64,000 bases of DNA from Pseudonocardia halophobica. Its GTDB lineage: Bacteria; Actinomycetota; Actinomycetes; Mycobacteriales; Pseudonocardiaceae. The notes beneath the pieces were generated by a model that did not search any database, had not been told where the DNA came from, and saw only the letters and a list, made by a program, of their open reading frames with translations. This document shows positions 40,572 through 49,041 of the stretch, piece by piece. The translations under genes and the position numbers were made by a program. How positions within the stretch are numbered: position 1 is the stretch's first letter; the number at the start of each line of letters is the position of its first letter. Location: positions 96,118-160,117 of the forward strand of contig NZ_BSFQ01000014.1 of assembly GCF_027922425.1 (NCBI RefSeq), given 5' to 3'.

Positions 40572-41555
40572 TCAGACCGCGGCGGGTGCGCCGACCATCC
40601 CGGCGAGGCGGCCGGTGATGATCTCCTCGGCGTCCCGGACGATGCGGGTGATGAGCTCCTCGCAGGTGGGGATGTCGCGGATGAGCGCCTGCACCATGCC
40701 CGCCGACCAGATGCCGTGGTCGAGGTCGCCGGTCTCGTAGACGATCGCGCCGCGCTTGCCCGCGACCAGGTCCCGGATGTCCTCGAACTGCGCGCCGGCC
40801 TTGAGCTTCTCCACGACCTCGCGCGACACGGCGTTGTCGGCGACGCGCGCGGTGTTGCGGAGCTGCCGGAAGATCAGCTGGGTGTCCCGCTCCCCCGCCT
40901 CGACCAGCCGGTCCTTGACGTTCTGGTGGATGCCCGACTCGACGGTCGCCATGAAGCGGGTGCCCATGTTGATGCCGTCGGCGCCGAGCGCGAGCGCCGC
41001 GGCCAGCCCGCGACCGTCGCCGAACCCGCCCGAGGCGATGAACGGGATCTCGAGGGCGTCGGCCGCGGCGGGCAGCAGGATCAGCCCGGGGACGTCGTCC
41101 TCACCCGGGTGCCCGGCGCACTCGAAGCCGTCGATGGACAGGGCGTCGACACCGAGGTTCTGCGCCTTGATCCCGTGCCGGACCGAGGTGCACTTGTGGA
41201 TCACCTTGATGCCGGCGGAGTGGAAGTGCTCGAGGTGCTCGATGGGGTTGGACCCCGCGGTCTCGACGAACGGCACGCCCTCGTCGATGATCACCTGCCG
41301 GTACTCCGCGTAGGGCGGCGGGGTGATCGCGGGCAGGATGGTGAGGTTGACGCCGAAGTTCTTGTCGGTCAGCTCCCGGCACCGCCGGATCTCCGCCCGC
41401 AGGTCCTCCGGGGTGGGCTGGGTGAGGGCCGTGATGAAGCCCAGGCCGCCCGCATTGGCCACCGCCGCGACGAGCGGCGCCCGCCCGACCCACTGCATGC
41501 CGCCCTGGGCGATGGGGTGCTCGACCCCGAACAGTTCCGTGAAGCGCGTCCGCAT
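40572..41555 (-). CDS. Nitronate monooxygenase (2-nitropropane dioxygenase family)
   Basis: 327 residues from the ATG at 41555, with GGAGCGGAG upstream; a GTG at 41621 would add 22 unlike residues. FMN-dependent TIM barrel: QGGMQWVGRAPLVAAVANAGG near the N terminus, VECAGHPGE-type loop (FECAGHPGEDDV), IASGGFGDGRGLAAALALGADG and GTRFMATVES are all family marks. It oxidises alkyl nitronates or, in some members, acts as a flavin enoyl reductase. A TetR-type site lies 68 bases upstream, shared with ohr and the MHS gene. Confidence 0.88.
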   Translation of the reverse strand: MRTRFTELFGVEHPIAQGGMQWVGRAPLVAAVANAGGLGFITALTQPTPEDLRAEIRRCRELTDKNFGVNLTILPAITPPPYAEYRQVIIDEGVPFVETAGSNPIEHLEHFHSAGIKVIHKCTSVRHGIKAQNLGVDALSIDGFECAGHPGEDDVPGLILLPAAADALEIPFIASGGFGDGRGLAAALALGADGINMGTRFMATVESGIHQNVKDRLVEAGERDTQLIFRQLRNTARVADNAVSREVVEKLKAGAQFEDIRDLVAGKRGAIVYETGDLDHGIWSAGMVQALIRDIPTCEELITRIVRDAEEIITGRLAGMVGAPAAV

Positions 41556-41622
41556 CCTTGCTCCGCTCCCCGCCCGCCGGGAACCGCACGCGCCCGGCTC
41601 ACCCGGCCACGAGAGTCCCACT

Positions 41623-41634
41623 GAACGAACGATC
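41623..41634. promoter_or_regulatory. TetR-type site upstream of nitronate monooxygenase
   Basis: GAACGAACGATC differs by one base from the reverse complement of the ohr-side operator (GAACGAACGGTC at 32140-32151). It lies 68 bases upstream of the gene start. Confidence 0.5.
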
Positions 41635-41695
41635 GACTAGGTCTCCTCGCCGTGATCGTGCCCGGCGGCCCTGAGGCGCGTCAATGAACTCCGGC

Positions 41696-42007
41696 TCACG
41701 TCACGGCGGAGGTCGCCCGGACCGGGGAGCGCAGGAACATCTCGTCCGGCCACGGCCCCGTCCCGACGACGGCGGCGAAGTGCCCGTCGATCCACTCCCG
41801 CTCGGCGGCCCGGTGCCCGGCGGGGTCGGCCGGCTGCGGCAGGCCCGACCATCCGCACTCGCACCGGGCGAGCACGGCGACGTACCCGGAGAGCCGCTCC
41901 CGGACGTCCGTCCAGATGTCGGTGGCCCGCCCCGCGGCGTCGAGCCCGGCGACGTAGCCCTCGTGCTCGTCCGTCGACTCGTCGGCCGCCGGCCCGATGA
42001 ACAGCAT
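41696..42007 (-). CDS. Hypothetical protein with a CxC-GW motif
   Basis: 103 residues from the ATG at 42007 (AGGGTGG at a good distance; a GTG at 42016 is three codons upstream). It is acidic and rich in Trp and Ala. A central CECGWSGLPQP motif with WIDGHFA downstream suggests a small, perhaps metal-binding, domain. I do not recognise the family. Codon use is like its neighbours. It stands alone between the nitronate monooxygenase and the sulfur locus. Confidence 0.55.
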   Translation of the reverse strand: MLFIGPAADESTDEHEGYVAGLDAAGRATDIWTDVRERLSGYVAVLARCECGWSGLPQPADPAGHRAAEREWIDGHFAAVVGTGPWPDEMFLRSPVRATSAVT

Positions 42008-42120
42008 GGACGCCACCCTGTCGCCCGACCGTCGCGGCGGGAAGCACCCGGGAGGTTCCTCACCCGGCCGGTCCGCGAACGGCCCCTGCGGACCGGCGAG
42101 CGGCGGAGATCCCCGGACAC

Positions 42121-42164
42121 ACCGGAGCCGCCACGACCGCTCGCGAGGTCGTGACGGCTCCGGT
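42121..42164 (-). terminator. Hairpin terminator at the end of the sulfur operon
   Basis: A 17-position stem (CCGGAGCCG-C-CACGACC with its complement, one mismatch) and an 8-base loop lie 21 bases after the last gene of the leftward operon. It is well placed to end that transcript. Confidence 0.7.
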
Positions 42165-42184
42165 CCCCGGTGGGCAGGTCGGCG

Positions 42185-42415
42185 CTAGTTGATGCCGCCG
42201 ACGAGGCCGTGGACCGGTGCGATCGCGTCGAAGACCCCGAAGGTCGGGTCGTCGACCGGGACCGGCACGTGGTCGGTGGCCCACAGGGGGTTGCCCGCGA
42301 CGGCCGGGCCGGGCTCCGTCGGCGGTTCGGCGATCACCGGCGCGGCGTGGGCGACGCCGCCGGCGAGCGCGGTCAGGGCGATCCCGCCGAGCACGGCGGA
42401 GGTCACACGGATCAT
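42185..42415 (-). CDS. Small secreted protein, end of the sulfur operon
   Basis: 76 residues. A clear Sec signal peptide (IRVTSAVLGGIALTALAGG, cleaved after AHA about residue 24) leads to a short proline-rich mature part with GNPLWATDHVPVPVDDP and a final GLVGGIN. AAAGGAA precedes the ATG. No family is recognised. It follows the YeeE/YedE transporter by 20 bases and so is likely co-transcribed; it may be an extracytoplasmic accessory of the sulfur system. Confidence 0.65.
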   Translation of the reverse strand: MIRVTSAVLGGIALTALAGGVAHAAPVIAEPPTEPGPAVAGNPLWATDHVPVPVDDPTFGVFDAIAPVHGLVGGIN

Positions 42416-42435
42416 GGAGGGTTCCTTTCTGGTGA

Positions 42436-43737
42436 TCAGCAGATCGAGTCGGCCGGCTTGGGGTTCGAGAGCCCGAACAGCGGCCGCAGCCGCAGCCCGA
42501 CCCACGTCCCGGCCAGCGCGACCACACCCCAGATCCAGCCGTGCAGGCTGAACGAGGCGATTCCGGAGAAGTAGGCGCCGATGTTGCAGCCCCCCGCGAG
42601 CCGCGCGCCGTACCCCATGAGGATCCCGCCGACGACCGCGCCGACGGCCAGCTTCCACGGGATCCGCTTGTGCAGCAGGAAGGCGCCGCCGACCGCGGAG
42701 GCGAAGAGCGCGCCGACCATGATCCCGAGGTCGAGCACCGAGATCCGGTCGGCGAGGACCGGGCCGGCGAGCGACTTCGCGTTGGCGGGCTGCTGCCAGA
42801 ACGCCCAGTTCTGCGGCTCGGCGCCGAACCACTGCAGGACCTTGGCGCCCCACAGCCCGAACGCCGACGTCACGCCCCAGGGCTGGCCGGACACGAACAG
42901 CACCGCGGCGTTGAGCACCGCCAGCACGATCGCGCCGACCCACAGCGGCCACGAGCCGCGCAGCACGCGGGCGACCCCGCGGGCCGACGGCGGCCGCTCG
43001 ACCGGCGGCGGGGTGCGCCGCCTGGCCACCCAGTAGGTCAGACCGGTGATCAGCACCAGGACCAGCAGCGACGCGCCGACGGCGCCGGGGATGCCGCCGA
43101 AGACGTCGACCAGCGAGATGGCCGGGCCCTGCGGCACGACGTCGTTCCAGAACGGGAAGGACAGCGCGGCGAACACCGAGCCGACGATGAAGCCGAAGAG
43201 CGTCAGCACGATGGCGCTCTGCCCGCTGCCGACGGCGAACAGCGTGCCGGAGGCGCACGAGCCGCCGATCTGCATGCCGGCGCCGAACAGGAACGCCCCC
43301 ACGACCAGCCCGATCCCGACCGGTGACACGTACCCGCGCGGGTCCCCGGACAGTCCGATGCCGGTCGCGAAGATCACGCCGAACAGCACGGTCGCCACCC
43401 CGAGCATCACCATGTGCGCACGAATCGCGGCGCCCTGCCCGACGGCGACCAGCTGCCGCCAGCCGGAGGTGAAGCCGAAGCGGGAGTGGAACAGGGTGAA
43501 GCCGAGGGCGAGGCCCAGCGCGCCGGTCCCGACCATGGTCGCCGGGGCGACGCGCGAGATGCCCCACAGCAGCAGGGCGGCCAGCAGGATCGCGACGGCG
43601 GTCGGAACCCACTGCACCGGCGGCGCCTCGCGGTCGGCCGGGCCGAAGGCGGCGCGTTCCTGGGCGGGGACCCCGCGCAGGGCCCGCACCAGCGGGTTCC
43701 CCGCCGGTCCGCCGACCGGTTCATCGAGCACGGACAT
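42436..43737 (-). CDS. YeeE/YedE (TsuA-like) sulfur-species transporter
   Basis: 433 residues, about nine to ten membrane helices. The YeeE/YedE family cysteine sites are present: GAGMQIGGSCASGTLFAVG (about 165-183) and ARLAGGCNIGAYFSGIAS (about 388-405), which in TsuA line the path used for thiosulfate uptake. A third cysteine is the very last residue. Location in an operon with an SBP56/methanethiol-oxidase-like protein supports transport of a sulfur compound such as thiosulfate; the substrate is inferred. Overlaps nothing; 12 bases after the gene upstream. Confidence 0.88.
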   Translation of the reverse strand: MSVLDEPVGGPAGNPLVRALRGVPAQERAAFGPADREAPPVQWVPTAVAILLAALLLWGISRVAPATMVGTGALGLALGFTLFHSRFGFTSGWRQLVAVGQGAAIRAHMVMLGVATVLFGVIFATGIGLSGDPRGYVSPVGIGLVVGAFLFGAGMQIGGSCASGTLFAVGSGQSAIVLTLFGFIVGSVFAALSFPFWNDVVPQGPAISLVDVFGGIPGAVGASLLVLVLITGLTYWVARRRTPPPVERPPSARGVARVLRGSWPLWVGAIVLAVLNAAVLFVSGQPWGVTSAFGLWGAKVLQWFGAEPQNWAFWQQPANAKSLAGPVLADRISVLDLGIMVGALFASAVGGAFLLHKRIPWKLAVGAVVGGILMGYGARLAGGCNIGAYFSGIASFSLHGWIWGVVALAGTWVGLRLRPLFGLSNPKPADSIC

Positions 43738-43749
43738 GGTTGGTCTCCT

Positions 43750-45984
43750 TCACGAGGGATCGAGGGGGGCGCTGACCGGCACGACGGTCCCGTGGGGGAA
43801 CCACGCGGCCGGGTTGCCGCCGCCGTGGTGCCCGTCGGTGTCGCCCGGGGCGTTGACGGTCATCGGCACGTCGACGGGCGCCGCGCCGAACAGGGCGGGC
43901 CGCTCGTCGAGCGGGACACCGGAGTGCGCGGCCCACCGGACGTACCCGGAGGTCGAGGGCGCCTCGCCGGGGAACGCGGCGCCGACCTCGCCGGCGTACC
44001 GCTTCGCAAGCTGGTCCTGCGGGTTGAAGGCCAGCGGCACCACGGACGACGACGTCCGGGTCACGACCCCTGCGGTCAACAACCACGGGGCCAGATACGT
44101 TCCGCCCAGGTGGGTCGGGGTCTCGAGCGCCCGGGCCGAGGCCTCCCGGAGGGTCGCCGCGGCGGGCGCCCAGCCGGACACGACGATCAGGGCGCTGTCC
44201 GCGTCGGGCCGCTCGACGAGCCGGGCGCCGGCCTCGGTGGCCCGGGTCCGGACGAGCTCCGCCGCCGCCAGGGAGCGGGGCGAGTCGTCCGCCACGACGC
44301 GCACGCTGCGCACGCCGTGGTCGGTGAGCGTGCGGATCGTGGCCCGCAGCGCACCGGCGTCGGCCTCGGACAGGGTGTCCGACGGGCACGTCCCGGCCTC
44401 CGGGGTCGCGTCGCCCGGCCGCTGCCCGACGAGGTCGCCGAGCAGGGCCGCCGCGCACTCCGGGCCGTCGGGGCCGGTCAGGGCCCCCTCGACGGGGGTG
44501 GCCGCCGCCGACCCGGTGTCCACGGGAACGGTGCTCGTCACGCCGCCGGCCGAGACCGTCAGCGTGCTCGCCCCCGCGGGCAGGTCGACGACGGCCCAGC
44601 CGCCCGCCGCACCGTCCCGCGCCGTGAACGGGACGGCGGGGGCGGACGTCGGATCGGTCGAGACGCTCGCCGCGGTGGGGAGCGTCGGGCCGTGTTCGTG
44701 CCCGCCGGTCGCGAGCGCGACGGGCTGGACGGCGGTGCCGTCCGTGGTGCCGGGCGGCGGGTAGCCGGTCCCCGAGAGGCGGACCAGGTTCGGGCCCGGC
44801 CGCATCGGGGCGACCAGCACGGCGAGCCGGTCGGCCCCGGCGCCGACCGTGCGCAGGAGCGGCCGGCCCGGCTCCGGACCCGGCCCTGGGAGGGGCAGGG
44901 TCGCGAGCAGCGCCGCCGCGGCGATGCCGGCGACACCGGTGACCCCGGCGATGCGGTGCAGCTCCCGGGCCCGCAGCCGCCCCGCCGGCAGCAGCGCCGC
45001 GGCCCAGCCCGCCATCACGAGCACGGGCAGCGCGACGGCCGCGAGCCCGGCCAGTCCGTACCCGCTCCCGGTGAGGTCGTGGGTGGTGTCCGGCCCGCTG
45101 ACGACGAGCTGGGCGACCCCGGCGCCGACGGCGACGGCTCCCGCGGCGATCGCGACCCGGGCGAGCACCCCGGACCGCGGGTGCACGTCGGGCCGGTCGG
45201 CCTTCTCCGGGACCGCCACCGCGCCGAAGGGCACCGTCGGTGCCTCCGCGGCCGCGCGGCTGCGCAGGCCGGCCGAGGGCGCACCGGTCGCCGGCCCCGA
45301 CCCGGCCGGGACCGCGGGCTCCCCCGCCCGAGGTCCCGGCGCGGGCCCGGCCCGCCGGGCCCCGGCGGCCGCGACCGCCGTGGCCCCGACGAGCACACCC
45401 GACGCGACGGCGTAGGTCGCGTCGAGCGCGAACGCGAGCCCGGTGTGGATCGACCCGAGCTGGGCGGCCAGCAGCACCAGCAGCACCGCCCCCGGCACGG
45501 CCGACCAGCGGGTCCCGAGCAGGGCCGCGGCCACCAGGGCGAGCACCACGTGCGCGACGGTGCCGAGCACCGACACCGATCCCGTCAGGTGCGTGATCTC
45601 GGCCGCGGCGGCCACGACGCCCGCCGCGACCCACGCCGTCACCAGCAGCCCGCGCGGGACGTGCCCACCGAGCAGGCCGCGGGAGGACCCCTGCGGTGCG
45701 CGCCGACCGAGCAGGCCGTGCACCAGGGCGATCCCGCCCGCCAGCGCCGTCCCCGCCAGCAGGGCCACGCGCAGCAGCACCACCGCCGGACCGGCCTGCT
45801 CCCCCAGCGCCGCGGCCGCACGCGCGGCGGGGGTCACGACCACGGGCCCGGCGAGGGCGGTGCCCCCGCTCGCCACGAGGGCGAGCGGGAGCACCACCAC
45901 GGCCGCGGCGGCCGCCCGGCCGCGGCGCACCAGGGCGCGCCGCGACCGGGAGACCCGGTGCCGGGTGTTACTTGATGTCGGCAT
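43750..45984 (-). CDS. Polytopic membrane protein with a large extracytoplasmic domain (DUF6239/CopD-like)
   Basis: 744 residues from the ATG at 45984, which lies inside the end of the upstream gene (17-base overlap). Eight or more helices lie between about 20 and 370, in an arrangement like CopD copper-import proteins (SVLGTVAHVVLALVAAALLG; IHTGLAFALDATYAVASGVL). The C-terminal ~370 residues are soluble and probably outside, with PALATGGHEHGP-type histidines, paired cysteines (ECAALL, GTCPSD) and a long domain with SALIVVSGWAP. I recall DUF6239 as a similar family but the match is from memory. A copper or partner role for the SBP56-like protein is inferred. Confidence 0.6.
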   Translation of the reverse strand: MPTSSNTRHRVSRSRRALVRRGRAAAAAVVVLPLALVASGGTALAGPVVVTPAARAAAALGEQAGPAVVLLRVALLAGTALAGGIALVHGLLGRRAPQGSSRGLLGGHVPRGLLVTAWVAAGVVAAAAEITHLTGSVSVLGTVAHVVLALVAAALLGTRWSAVPGAVLLVLLAAQLGSIHTGLAFALDATYAVASGVLVGATAVAAAGARRAGPAPGPRAGEPAVPAGSGPATGAPSAGLRSRAAAEAPTVPFGAVAVPEKADRPDVHPRSGVLARVAIAAGAVAVGAGVAQLVVSGPDTTHDLTGSGYGLAGLAAVALPVLVMAGWAAALLPAGRLRARELHRIAGVTGVAGIAAAALLATLPLPGPGPEPGRPLLRTVGAGADRLAVLVAPMRPGPNLVRLSGTGYPPPGTTDGTAVQPVALATGGHEHGPTLPTAASVSTDPTSAPAVPFTARDGAAGGWAVVDLPAGASTLTVSAGGVTSTVPVDTGSAAATPVEGALTGPDGPECAAALLGDLVGQRPGDATPEAGTCPSDTLSEADAGALRATIRTLTDHGVRSVRVVADDSPRSLAAAELVRTRATEAGARLVERPDADSALIVVSGWAPAAATLREASARALETPTHLGGTYLAPWLLTAGVVTRTSSSVVPLAFNPQDQLAKRYAGEVGAAFPGEAPSTSGYVRWAAHSGVPLDERPALFGAAPVDVPMTVNAPGDTDGHHGGGNPAAWFPHGTVVPVSAPLDPS

Positions 45985-47788
45985 CGTTCGCCACGAACAG
46001 CATCGAGTGGGGCTTCGCGTTGCCGAAGGAGCCGTGCGGCCAGCTCTCCCGGTTGAACGAGATGCAGGTGTCACCCGTGTTCTCGTCCCTGAAGTCCTCG
46101 TCGAGCTTGAGCTCGCCGTCCTTCTCGATGTCCACGATGCAGACGCGGTGGTCGCCGTCGGTGCCGGTGCGGGCCACGAAGTAGTTCGCGGTCGCCAGGC
46201 GCTTCGGCTGGTCGGTCTCGTGGTAGAAGCCGTCGTCACCCAGCTCGAGGTTGTCCAGGGCACCCCAGTGCGGGCCGGCTGCGGCCTTGCCGGGGTTGAT
46301 GACCTGGTGCCCCTTGAGCGTCGGGCAGTCGGACTCCGCGCCACCGCCGGCGATCTCGTCGGTGGTGTCGATCGAGCAGGTCGCCTCGTCGCCCGCCTCG
46401 ACCAGCTTCTCGATGTCGAGCGCGATCACGCCGCCGGCGGTGCCGGGGTCGTCCTTGCCCAGCGCGCCGGGCTTGCGGCCGATGACGGCGTGGTACAGCG
46501 TCTTGTCGTCGGGGCTGGTCTGCAGCCACCCACCGTTCGACGACGGGCCGCCGTTGTCACCGGCCTTCGGGTCCAGCTCCTTCACCGCGGCGGAGAGGTC
46601 GTAGATCTCCTTCCACTCCGGCTCCGGGACCGTGATGTCCGGCGTGTAGAACAGCGCGCCACCCTGCATGGTCTGGGCGAACGCACCCTTGTGCCCCGGC
46701 AGGTTGGTCACCGTGGTCTCCATCGCCGCGCGGTTCTCGTTGTGCAGCGGGTCCTGGCCGTCGGACCGCGGGCCGGTCGGCAGGTAGGACACCGACTTGA
46801 CCCTGGGGTGGTTCAGGTCGGAGATGTCCCAGGTCCGGACCGTGGGCCGACGCAGGTACGGGGACGGCGCCTTGACCGGGTCGAGGATGATCGTCCGCGG
46901 CTCGGCGTAGTCACTCGTGACCATCGTGTTCAGGTCCTCGCGGACCTGGATGCCGTGCGGGTTGGCGCAGCTGGGCTGGCCGAGCGCCGGCATGTTGAGG
47001 CACTGCGTCGGGTCCTCCGGCGTGGTGGTCGCGGCCGGGGCCTCAACCAGCTTCTGCCCGTCCGGACCGAACCGGACGACCTCGCCGGGCGTGCCCGCGA
47101 ACCCGTTGCCGGTGCGGACCTCACCGTTCGAGTAGGTGCAGGGGCCCGGGACGACCGGGCCGCCCATGTAGGTCCCGTAGGCCGTTCCATCGTTCAGAAC
47201 CCAGTACGCGTCCGGCACCGACCCGCAGAGGGTTTGGCTGGGGAGGCTGATGCCGGAGAGCTTGAGCTCCGGCAGCGCGGACACGTCGAAGACATAGGTG
47301 GCCGCCGAGTAGAGGCCACCCGCGTAGATCTTGTCGCCCTTGCGCCACGAGTACTGCATGTGGTGCGGCTCGTTCTCGACCAGCGGGCCGACGGTCGCGG
47401 TGTTGACGACCTTGCCGTAGCTGGGCGAGCCCTTGGTGACGTCGACGACCGCCATGAAGTCCGGGCCCGGGAGGGCGTTGCGAACCTTGTCGGTCGGGTT
47501 CGTCAGGGACCCGGGCAGGTTCTTGACGTCCGGGACCACCGTGTCGGCGACGTTCTCGTCGCCGGCCCACACGACCATGTACTCCGGTCGCGTGGAGGCG
47601 CCGCGCGAGTCCTCGGCGGCGTCGGTGTCGATGTTGTTCTCGACCCAGTAGTCCTTGCCGTCGGCCCCCTTCACGGCGGACTTGACGGTCTCGACATCGG
47701 CGTACGCGTCGCCGCCCGGCAGGGTGGTCACCCCGGCCACGACGCCCAGGGCCAGGAGCCCGAGCAGGATCTTCTTGGGTGCGCGCAT
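45968..47788 (-). CDS. Secreted SBP56/methanethiol-oxidase-like protein
   Basis: 606 residues with a Sec signal peptide (APKKILLGLLALGVVAG, cleavage after AYA near 30). The beta-propeller body matches SBP56 (selenium-binding protein 1/methanethiol oxidase) proteins: EYMVVWAGDENVADT, the conserved ENEPHHMQYSW, IYAGGLYSAATYVFDV, CGSVPDAYWVL, NPHGIQVREDLNTMVTSDYA, and the ending WPHGSFGNAKPHSML. The histidines that bind metal in this family are kept. Bacterial members use copper to oxidise methanethiol to sulfide, formaldehyde and peroxide. Location with a sulfur transporter and a sulfur leader peptide fits. It is longer than the usual ~470 residues. Confidence 0.82.
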   Translation of the reverse strand: MRAPKKILLGLLALGVVAGVTTLPGGDAYADVETVKSAVKGADGKDYWVENNIDTDAAEDSRGASTRPEYMVVWAGDENVADTVVPDVKNLPGSLTNPTDKVRNALPGPDFMAVVDVTKGSPSYGKVVNTATVGPLVENEPHHMQYSWRKGDKIYAGGLYSAATYVFDVSALPELKLSGISLPSQTLCGSVPDAYWVLNDGTAYGTYMGGPVVPGPCTYSNGEVRTGNGFAGTPGEVVRFGPDGQKLVEAPAATTTPEDPTQCLNMPALGQPSCANPHGIQVREDLNTMVTSDYAEPRTIILDPVKAPSPYLRRPTVRTWDISDLNHPRVKSVSYLPTGPRSDGQDPLHNENRAAMETTVTNLPGHKGAFAQTMQGGALFYTPDITVPEPEWKEIYDLSAAVKELDPKAGDNGGPSSNGGWLQTSPDDKTLYHAVIGRKPGALGKDDPGTAGGVIALDIEKLVEAGDEATCSIDTTDEIAGGGAESDCPTLKGHQVINPGKAAAGPHWGALDNLELGDDGFYHETDQPKRLATANYFVARTGTDGDHRVCIVDIEKDGELKLDEDFRDENTGDTCISFNRESWPHGSFGNAKPHSMLFVANDADIK

Positions 47789-47795
47789 CCCGGCC

Positions 47796-48137
47796 TCAGC
47801 TCGGCAGGAGTCGGCTGGGCGCGCCCACGGCCGACTGGGTCAGACCGGCGATCGGGACGCCGGCGGGGGCGAGGTCGCGGCCCTGGTTGAGCAGGTCGCC
47901 CTGATCGAACGCCGTGGACGACGGCTCCACGTACGGGGCCTCCGGCGCGGGGGCCGGCTCGGCACCGTCAGCGGGGTCGTCGTGGGCCGTGAGCAGCGGC
48001 GCGAGGTCCGGCACCAGGTCCGGCGTGGCGGCCTGGGCCGGCCCGGTGAGGCCGACCACGGCGGCGCCCGCCAGGGTCGCGGCCCCGGCGAGCCGGGTCA
48101 GTGCCGACCGTGGTGGTCGGTATCGGTGTCGCGGCAC
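47796..48137 (-). CDS. Small secreted protein, first gene of the sulfur operon
   Basis: 113 residues from a GTG at 48137. An arginine-rich start and hydrophobic stretch (LAGAATLAGAAVVGLTG, cleavage after AQA near 36) form a signal peptide. The mature part is Ala/Pro/Asp rich (DLVPDLAPLL, APEAPYVEP) and carries no cysteine. No family is recognised. It is 7 bases upstream of the SBP56-like gene. The 5' region contains a leader peptide and candidate attenuator hairpins. Confidence 0.65.
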   Translation of the reverse strand: MPRHRYRPPRSALTRLAGAATLAGAAVVGLTGPAQAATPDLVPDLAPLLTAHDDPADGAEPAPAPEAPYVEPSSTAFDQGDLLNQGRDLAPAGVPIAGLTQSAVGAPSRLLPS

Positions 48138-48193
48138 GACAGTGTCTCCACTTCTTCTCGTCTGGGGAGCGGACGGCGGCGGACCGGCACCCG

Positions 48194-48226
48194 GGACCTG
48201 CCGATAGGTCCGATGTGGACGGACCT
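48194..48226 (-). promoter_or_regulatory. Candidate attenuator: three segments forming two exclusive hairpins
   Basis: On the leftward RNA, AGGTCCG (48226-48220), CGGACCT (48212-48206) and AGGTCC (48199-48194) follow each other. The middle one can pair with the first (7 bp, 7-base loop) or the third (6 bp, 6-base loop), not both. This is the geometry of attenuation downstream of a leader peptide. No U run follows, so termination would have to be Rho-like or act on translation. Confidence 0.4.
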
Positions 48227-48470
48227 GCGACGGTGGGGCGGGCGGCGGTGGGCACGGCCTGGTGCACCGTCCGACGGAGGGGCCGGGTCGGGTCGACGAG
48301 GTCGGCCCGACAGGGCCCGGTCCGGCGGCCCGATGGGCGGCACCCGCGCCGCGCGACGGCCGTGTCGGGGGACGACGGCCGCCGGGGACCGGACGGAGCC
48401 GGGCGGGCGGGGACGGGCGGTGCGCCGGAGCGAGGGTCGGCGAGGCGGTGGCCCGGGACGGGCCCGGGCC

Positions 48471-48557
48471 TCAGCTCACCGTCGCGCTACACAGCGCGCT
48501 CGCCACGCGACGCAGATCGACGTGACGTCGATAGGCGAAGCGGTCGGTGAGGCGCAT
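48471..48557 (-). CDS. Putative sulfur (cysteine) leader peptide, 28 residues
   Basis: Read from the ATG at 48557 to a TGA at 48471, 333 bases ahead of the first structural gene. The peptide has MRLT, then RRHVDLRRVASALC, which is the conserved core of the short actinobacterial leader peptides (HVDL-R-V-SALC) found upstream of cysteine, sulfonate and thiosulfate genes. In mycobacteria such peptides let ribosome stalling at Cys codons set expression by cysteine supply. Here only one Cys codon is present, so response strength is uncertain. No strong ribosome site is seen. It supports sulfur control of the operon. Confidence 0.75.
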   Translation of the reverse strand: MRLTDRFAYRRHVDLRRVASALCSATVS

Positions 48558-49005
48558 GGCCGGAACTGTGTCATCCGGACGGAGCAGTGGAGATCACCGG
48601 GGTCGGACAGAGGGTCGTCCCACGGCCGTTCCGGACCCATTTCGGACCCTTTTTCGTGGCTCAGGTCACTCGTTTCGGCGGTTCATCGGCGCCGGAACGG
48701 GTCCATGGCGACGTGTGACGCGGGCCGGATTGTTCACGCGATCGTGTCGGCCTGGCCGGGAACCGATCACGAGTCAGCGGCTCGACCTGGCCATTCTCCG
48801 ACGCCCTCCCCGACCGGGTGACGACGCCTCTCCCGGCGGCCATGCACGCAGAGTGACCATCGGTCCCGGCTCGGGAAAAACGGGACGGAAATGCGAGGGA
48901 AATGGGCCGGGCCGCCCGAAGATCGGACATTCGATGCCGATCTGGAACGCGTGCGGCCGCAATGTCCGGTCAATCCGGCGGCGGTTTCCGCGGGCCGGAT
49001 CACAC
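48558..49005. other. Region without a gene between the divergent sulfur transcription units
   Basis: Open frames here lack ribosome sites and any recognisable protein pattern. It must hold the promoter of the leader peptide (leftward). Short A/T-richer patches, such as TTTTTCGTGG near 48650 and GGGAAAAACGGG near 48870, stand out from the GC-rich background and may be regulator sites; no motif was identified. Confidence 0.5.
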
Positions 49006-49035
49006 TTGACCGTTCCGCGGATCGGCACCTACCGT
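49006..49035 (+). promoter_or_regulatory. Sigma-70-type promoter for the SAM-IV riboswitch transcript
   Basis: A -35 TTGACC (49006-49011) and a -10 TACCGT (49030-49035) are separated by 18 bases. Transcription would start near 49042, exactly where the riboswitch begins, which makes the call convincing. Confidence 0.65.
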
Positions 49036-49041
49036 CGTCGT

